Positions 56,915 to 64,000 of a DNA stretch of 64,000 nt are shown piece after piece. How positions within the stretch are numbered: position 1 is the stretch's first letter; every line of letters begins with the position of its first letter. Both the position numbers and the translations under genes were made by a program. Origin of the DNA: Hemileia vastatrix (lineage: Eukaryota; Basidiomycota; Pucciniomycetes; Pucciniales; Zaghouaniaceae); NCBI GenBank assembly GCA_030280995.1, contig JASXTE010000004.1, forward strand, positions 11,895,501 through 11,959,500, given 5' to 3'. The notes beneath the pieces were generated by a model, which saw only the letters and a list, made by a program, of their open reading frames with translations, did not search any database and was not told where the DNA came from.

Positions 56915-58772
56915 GCTGAGATTAAAAAGTAGGGAAAATCAGTAGTTTTTAGATATGAAATACAATGAGTAAAAATGAAAATAATGAACAACTAACCTAA
57001 TATTATGAATCCTGAGATGCAAGAAAGTGAGTCTTGAAGTCCTGGAGGGTAGGTATCAGCAAGATGGTGGAAGTATAAGGTGAAGAACAAAAAGCCAAAA
57101 AAAAAAAATAAAGTCATGACAACAACTTATTTCCAGGTACTGTACAGTGCACATATAGTTTGGAAGCACAATTCATCTTCTATATGTATGTTTAATGCAT
57201 ATTAAGTTTGCTTGTTCAATGCATGGCACATATTAAATTAGGATGTATCATGTCATCATATTCTATGCATGTGCCAAATACATGAATTGACTATATATCA
57301 AGCATTATTAGTATAATGCTGTGAAAATATCCTTATAATTTTTATAATGCAAAGAAATGCATTATCATGTGTGCAAATGTGGTAACTATCATATTTCTCT
57401 CACTATAGAGAAGATATATTGATGAAGGGAAGACCAAAATGTTAAAAATTCACCATTATCACAGGTTAATTGCAGGGTAATTAGACAGGAAGCCCCCTTG
57501 TTTAGTAAATATGTTAATATTTTTTTCATATATTTAAAGATATTCACCATAAGAAGTGTGGCAAGAAATGCTTTCAAATCCTCTAATTTCTTACTTATTT
57601 GAATACCCATGGATCCATCAATTGAGCCTATCTTGAGTGTGTTTATGCAGTGTGGCACCCACTGGCACAAACTTGTTCCTGGCCATACTCTAACCATCTT
57701 CCAATTGCTTTAAAACTGTGTTCAAATGGTTTAAGACAAGCCCCTTTTCCCTTCTGATACATTATTGAAGGTTTTTCATACATGAAATTGAAATGTTTCC
57801 CCCCTTTTCAGCTCAGCCAAGGGATTGATTAATTAATAGACAAATGGTTTTATCATTACTATTACTAGCAATTAATAGATAGAGAAACAAAAGTGATTTT
57901 ATCAATAATGACTAAAATAAATGGAGCCAATAATTTGGTTTAATCCCAAAATACATGAGAGTCACTAAAAATATGTCTTTCCAGTTTTATACTGTTCAGC
58001 AGGAGAAATATCTTGCATCCACATCTTTGAATTTAAGTAAAGTGTCTATAATAAACATGTATATAAATATGCATTAATTATGCAAATCCATAATATGTAT
58101 GCATAATTTATATTGAATATCAAGCATAATCAGAATGGATACACAATGATATGGCATATTCAATAAGCATACATTATTAGTATTGCATATGCAAAATAGA
58201 TAAATGATCAACTCGTGCTCTCAATGTGGGATCATGTGGGGTTCAATCCAGGTCCAATCTGAGACTAAATATGGCACCAATATATTTTTACCAAACACTT
58301 ATGAAGTGTGCATAATTTGGCATCAAGAAGGAACACACTGGAGTTTGAACAAAGGGAATCACTAGCCAGTACCCTTTCTAATTTTCTGTGGTGTATGTTC
58401 AACTTTTTTTTTTCAAATTGAGCTCAACTAATTTTTTCATAGTTACTGATAATTTTTGCTATGCTAGGATCAAGTATGGTCAACCCTTAATTTTAATCTC
58501 TGACAAAATTCATTTTCAATATTATTTTCAAGAACTTTTTAAAGAGGTTCCTAGGAGTTTTATGAAAGTTTTCCAACAGCTTCCCTCCAAAGTTCAAACT
58601 TGGGAACTGCTAGCAGTTCACCCTCAACTTCTTGTTATAATTTTAACATCAAGAGTGTCAATAAAAATCACCAAAAAAAAACACCTCTCCCCTTTCTTTA
58701 TACTTTTTACATCCCACACAAAACTAAATCTAAAATACAATAAACAATAAGATGGTTAAATTGATTTGGTTG
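56915..58772. other. Gene-free stretch
   Basis: No supported gene. A minus ORF at 57389-57697 has no recognisable motif. 58203-58395 is a second copy of the dispersed repeat at 47715-47905. Confidence 0.4.
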
Positions 58773-58930
58773 ATCAGAGACCTAAAACTCGGGTGAATCT
58801 TCAGAATGTTGCGGATGATAGCGGTGATCAGAATCAGACTCAAGAGCAGAATCAGAGTCAAGCAGGCAATCAGACTCAAGAAGAAAGTCAAAATCAAGCT
58901 CAAGGACATAGTCCAACTCTGAGTGAGATG
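58773..58930 (+). repeat. Inverted partial copy of the Nup188 3' coding end
   Basis: Plus strand encodes RPKTRVNLQNVADDSGDQNQ..., matching the minus-strand gene at 59635-59495 (RPKTWVNLENVADDSGDQNQ...). The copy has an extra 18-nt Gln-rich unit and about 90% identity by eye. It stops matching after TCTGAGTGAGATG. Confidence 0.85.
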
Positions 58931-59401
58931 AAAAATACAAGACAAAAAAAAAACCAAGAAAATTACACTACTCATAAACAAATAAAACCCACACCCACAA
59001 AAAAAAAGCAACACCATGACTAGCATCAAGTCAATACAACAATCCCCCACCAACAAAAAAAACCCAAACACTTAAATCTCTGGCCACCCCCCCAAAAAAA
59101 AGAAGTCACTCTTATTCTGCACTACCACTCCCACCCTTCATAAACTCCTCAATAAACACCAACTTTACGAAACTCTCAATGATATCATTGTCCATACTTG
59201 ATACCCACAAGCATACATTCAATTCAAAAGACAGCAAAAATATTCCTCCAAAAGATAAGAGAAAAAAATAGCATCAGCATCATACCACCTCCTTTCCTAC
59301 AAAGCAAAATAATAAAAACATAAAATAAAGACTCACACTAATAATAACTTCTCATTAGCCCACTCCTCCTCCTACAACAAAAATCACCATCACCATCATC
59401 C

Positions 59402-62400
59402 TCATCTGCCACCACCAGAACGCAAAATAGCTCGTTCACTGAAATCCCTCAAATTATGCATCAACTGCTCCATAACCTGATTTTTTATACCCATCATCTC
59501 ACTCAGAGTCAGACTCTGTCCTTGAGCTTGATCTTGATTTTCTTCTTGAGTCTGATTGCCTACTTGACTCTGATTCTGATCACCGCTATCATCCGCAACA
59601 TTCTCAAGATTCACCCAAGTTTTAGGCCTCTGAGCTGGACTGTGGCCATGACTATGATTGAACTTCCTCAGAGAAATTGTTTTTCTTAAACCAATTCCCT
59701 GATTAAACTTGCCACTAGAAGTCTTGTGACTTAACGGTGACAACAGCGGTGCCGATGCTGACGAATATGACGGGGGGGACGTTCTTGAAGCCAATGGTGA
59801 TGATGAAGGTGGCGAAGATGTCCCAACTTGAGCATTCCCACTCCTAATGACTATCAAAGCTTCATCAATCAAAGTAACCAAATCCGGAGTGAAATCGAGT
59901 AAGATCTCTCTCCTCATTCTAGCCACATTTCTAAAAATCCTTTGATGAGCAGTAGCCGTAGTAATAGTGGCAGTCACACCTGGAGATACATTATTTAGCA
60001 CTTTGCCACTTTTGACAACTTCTATCATCTCATCAAAAGTAAAACGATACCTACTGCTGCCACCCACATCACCTTCCCCATCCCTCCTCCCACTCTCACC
60101 CAAATGCCTACCCAACCTAAAATTGCTGGAATAATACCAGAGCGCTAACTGAGTACAGCCCAAAACCAGACAGCATTCCAAAACAACCGCTGAAAGTCGT
60201 CCAGTATATAATACTCTATCAATCTTTCCATCCTTATTATTCTGATTCAACCAAATAATGGATTTTCTAAAGGTATCTAAACTTGCCTCTGCAAGTTCAA
60301 ATAGGGTGCCAATTGTTGCCGGTTCACTTGCACCAACAGATCGACTCTACAAAAAAAAATTAAATCAGTTAAAAATATCATCGCAAGCAAATAATAAATA
60401 AATATAGAGATCTCACAGGACTCAATAAAGTAAACTCAAAAGGCCACTCGGGTACATCGTTAGTCAAAATCACAATAGCTCTAGTATGTGAGATCAGAAT
60501 CTGAAGCACATTTCGAGCCACTTGCAGGATATAAACCAAAGCGTGCTGAACGTGTAAAGCAAGATCATTTTGGTCTTCCAACCCATCACCATCCTCACCA
60601 TTACTATTATATTCTGCTCCAAAAAACATGCAAGGAACCGAACTCCAAGTCACATCATTGTCCAACCATTTGCCTGTGGAAGTCGGATGATTAAGACAAT
60701 ATCCTAAACTTTGTAAACAAATCAACAACGCCCCCGATAATTCTTCAATTAAACTAGAACATGACGGATGACCAGCCATTTTCAAAACCATCACGTGTAA
60801 TAAGCCAGTCGTCAAATTCATTTCTTCAATCCCTGCCATTGTTAATTGATTTCGATGAGGATGTTTAACAAAACAAACTGAAGACAATGAGTTGACAAAT
60901 TGAGAGAAACAAAGTCGGACAAACGAAACGATTTCACAAAGCATAAAAGTTTGACTATGTCCCAAAGAATGAGCTAAACCAGTAACTAATGCCAAAATAG
61001 AACACCAAAGTTTATGAATTGGATCTCTTTCATTTGATTTGAAACTTGACACCGGCACGATTCTTCCATCAGAAGCTAAGATAGTAAGTGGATTATGAAG
61101 TAAAGCAGGAATCAAGCCTTCTGAGGCAAATTGTTCAGCTATACTTTTTTCTGAAACTAAACTCATGAAAAGAATCATCAAATGTTGAGCGAAGATAGGC
61201 TCTCGATCACTATTCATGTGCATTTTTCCAAATAAAATTAAAGCAGGTTGACAAATATCATGGATTTTATGCATCCAATTAACCATACTTGGTCTAGCAG
61301 GAGAAGAGATTATTTCATGAAAAATCAAAACAGAAAGACATAATTCTTCTTCAAAAACGACTACCGAAGTGGACAAAATCAAATTTAAAATAATTTCTAA
61401 CACGTTCAAGATCATTTGAAGTAAGACTTGAAGAGATCTGGCCAAGAGATGATGTTTGTCTTCAAATAATTGATTCGAATTGTTCGCTCTGCATTGAAGT
61501 AAAGTAGAATATAACAACTTCAAAAACGGTAAATGCCATTTGACTCCTCCAGCTTGAAGTTTCAAGCAATCGGAGATGATAAAATTTTCAGAAGACGCTA
61601 ATTGCTTCAAGTAAACAACAAGATGAATGATAGACTTAAAAGTATCAGAAGTGATGACTAAGCCGTCAATCAAGATCAAAACCACATTTAAACGAATGGA
61701 ATGCAAATTCATCACAAACTCCCCTCCTCGAGTTTCTTCAGATGCTTGTTGAGCAGTTGAAGCTAAAGCAAGCGAGATTGACAGAGATATTTTTCGACTA
61801 AACGTTTTATTTTCCAAAATACTTTCCAACATCTTTTTCCATTCCTGACTAATTTTGAGTTGAGAATCAATTATAGATAAATTACGATTCATTTGATGTA
61901 AGGCTTTTATACAAAGATGTGCAGAATTATGTTGATGTTGAAGCATTTTAAATCGAGAGCTCAGAGTACTTGAATCATAGATGAAACCTTTCCCATAGTG
62001 ATTTAGTTTGTCAGTTGACAAAATAGATTTCTGACGACGATAAAGATCCAAATTAATAAAAGGACATGAACTATTAATTTGATCCAATGCCTGAATTTGA
62101 AAACTAGGATTGGCTGAACTACTCAATGAATGGGTACTCAAGGTACTCAAGCTTTCAGGTGATTCTAAAAACTCATCAAGCAACAATTTGCAGAAAGAAG
62201 ATTTTGTTGATGAAACTGAGGCAGAAGGTGTGACAGGATAAGCAAGCCATTCAAGTTGCAGAACATTTGCTAAAATTTCGATCGCACAAGCTTGGCAAGT
62301 AGCTATTAGACATCTAGTTCGTGTTTGATTTTCGATATCATCATCATACTCATCATCTTCAATAGACTTTTCAAACAATGATGACTCCGAATTTGTTCTC

Positions 62401-64000
62401 CCATGTCGAGACGATTCTTCTGATGAGTCTGAATCTTCAATTGAAAATTTAACAAGATCGAATAAAACTCGGAGTAGTTTAGGATCTGCAGCCCATTTTG
62501 CTAATGTAGTTCGATATTCACTAACACGACGAAATACCGCAGAAAGGAAAAACAAAACTCCACAACCTACAGCGGCATCATATTTGTTATGATCATTTTG
62601 TTCTAAACCTTCAAAGCAAGTGTATAAGCATTCGATTCCTAGTTGAAGGGCTGTCTGATTATCCAAATCGCTTTGTTTACTCAAAACAGTGGCATCAGGT
62701 GAATTTGAACTAGCCAAAGATAATTGTCCACTAATAAGAATAGTGGCTAGAGAGGGTTGGGTGTCTACAATATGACCTAATAAGTTCCAAGACGCTAATT
62801 TGACCGTGGTGGATTGCCCTTGGCTTCCCAAACCTTGAAAAGCTAAGCCTACCAGAAATTGATTTATTTCTACCAGATCACCAAAGCTTGAACCAATTGA
62901 AGGCCAATCAGAGGGCCAGTTTTTCGATAGAGCACATAATAAGGATACAACTTGACATGCAGAAACTGATGCATCCGCACTACGGCCATGCAAACACCAA
63001 TAAGAAAGAGAGAGTAAAACACTTGAGCGGTCAAGCTCTTTATGAGGAGATTTTGGCTGTTCAACATGCTTTAGTAGGAGCCTTTCAAGTAGACATGTCT
63101 GAGTTGCAGACAAATAATGGGGCCTGAGGAAAAGAATTTGTTGAGTCAGTGCAAGACAAGCTTGAATGGCATGGCTCAAAGATTCAATTTCGGCCAATCG
63201 ATCAGACCCATGAAGAACACGAAAGGTATCTTGACCGACAGACAAAATAGCAATCAAGGGGTTAAGCGAAACAGGAGAAACAGAACTCAAAAATGAATCA
63301 GTAAAGAAATTTAACATCTTCTGGGTTGCAAGTTCTGCATCTAACATATTGCCACAGTTAAATAATTTAGTTGCGATAGAAGTATTCATGGCTTCAAGAG
63401 CCAAGCAAGAAAATATGCGAGCAATTTTAGTAGCGATTCGAAATTTGTCCAGCAATTCAACATACTTCCAAGAGTGGAATCCGGACCAAACCTCATTTCT
63501 AACCCATGTTAAAGCACACATCAAAATCTCAGCTCTAGCAACTGAAAAATATTGGTTATTTACTGCACCCGAACCTATGGTTTGTGTTACCAAATTGTGA
63601 ACAGTATCTAAGACAGCCATCGTAATTCTATACGTTCCCAAGAGTTTTTCAGCTTGTAAAAGTGATAAACTAGAGTTTTCTTGAAGCCATGTATTACAAT
63701 CCAATAGAGTGGGGAAAAGTGAATGAGAACCGGACAACAAAGTCCAAACGGGACTAGGGAAAATGTGCAAGAGGGCAGTAATTAATCTTAAGGCAGCTTG
63801 CGCAGGTAAAGTTTGTAGACTGGATGCAGAATCAACCGAACTTTTGACCAAGGTAAAGACAGCTGATACAAAAATGGTAGGGTGACTGACAACAGACATG
63901 TTGTTGATCAAAGTCATAGCCAAATGAGGACTGATCTCAACAATTGCAGTTACGGAATCGAGAATGCAAGACACTAGCTGAGAATCAACTTTGGTTTCGG
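59402..64000 (-). CDS. NUP188: Nucleoporin Nup188, C-terminal 1508 residues
   Basis: Large scaffold nucleoporin of the nuclear pore inner ring. The 5' end lies beyond the window: the frame is open to base 64000, and the apparent start at 63974 is GTG inside the gene. Exon sequence runs 64000-60417, then a 70-nt intron (donor GTGAGA at 60416, acceptor TTGTAG at 60347) and a last exon 60346-59402 ending TGA. Splicing joins LLSP to SRSVGASEPATIG in frame. The protein is a long alpha-helical repeat array without catalytic motifs. Segments such as SWNLLGHIVDTQPSLATILI and VLFFLSAVFRRVSEYRTTLA follow, from memory, the pattern of metazoan and fungal Nup188. The C-terminal 120 residues are Ser/Gln-rich (QDQAQGQS). 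The related Nup192/Nup205 is the main alternative. Confidence 0.65.

Noticed and set aside
57389..57697. 102-codon minus ORF
   Set aside because: No motif, no homologous copy in the window, and expected by chance in AT-rich DNA of this length.
58766..59023. Plus-strand ORF beginning VDQRPKT as a separate gene
   Set aside because: It is the inverted copy of Nup188 coding sequence followed by unrelated Lys-rich translation. No start or promoter context.

Overview
The window reads as a TE-saturated, AT-rich fungal chromosome, most likely a rust fungus (Pucciniales). This rests on the mix of Ty3/gypsy chromoviruses, a basidiomycete-type gypsy family, a Helitron, CACTA-like and Tc1/mariner relics, short (about 50-77 bp) GT-AG introns, and a relic resembling the Tet-like 2OG-Fe(II) oxygenases that are expanded in rusts. 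The species is inference. The only clear host gene is at the right edge: a nucleoporin Nup188 homologue (59402-64000, minus strand, 5' end outside the window).

Left part (1-11.4 kb). A CpG-decayed Ty3/gypsy chromovirus (element A, 5' LTR cut by the window edge, 3' LTR 7153-7961) sits inside an older gypsy element C (7962-11420). C itself carries a 239-bp CACTA-like MITE at 10766-11004. A has a gag/pol -1 frameshift signal and, between its chromodomain and 3' LTR, an antisense intron-containing gene for a Cys-cluster protein. From 11.4 to 18.8 kb there are only relics: a Tet-like oxygenase pseudogene, a repetitive coiled-coil fragment, a 22-bp minisatellite and a MITE-like inverted repeat.

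Middle (18.8-27.6 kb, minus strand). Element F has an uninterrupted 1381-codon gag-pol ORF and one LTR. It is joined without an LTR to element B, a less decayed relative of A that has lost its integrase and 3' LTR.

Centre (28.4-46 kb). A Helitron Rep-helicase pseudogene is broken by a 1.2-kb CACTA-like element (28618-29841) and by a roughly 13.5-kb gypsy element D (32397-45936). D is the most unusual object here. Downstream of pol it carries two antisense genes for proteins with paired Cys clusters. One (44160-44829) is intact with a plausible intron, although D's gag-pol is full of stops. The other is split by a diverged solo LTR. Between and beside them lie hairpin-forming units and a short tandem array.

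Right (46-59 kb). AT-rich sequence holds several CACTA-like MITEs sharing an 18-bp perfect palindrome, a Tc1/mariner-type MITE, a 53-bp tandem array, and a Tc1/mariner transposase pseudogene with all three catalytic positions lost. Just downstream of the Nup188 gene lies an inverted partial copy of that gene's 3' coding end.

Apart from Nup188, little here works as a host pathway. The record is of repeated nesting and decay, much of it through C-to-T change at CpG.
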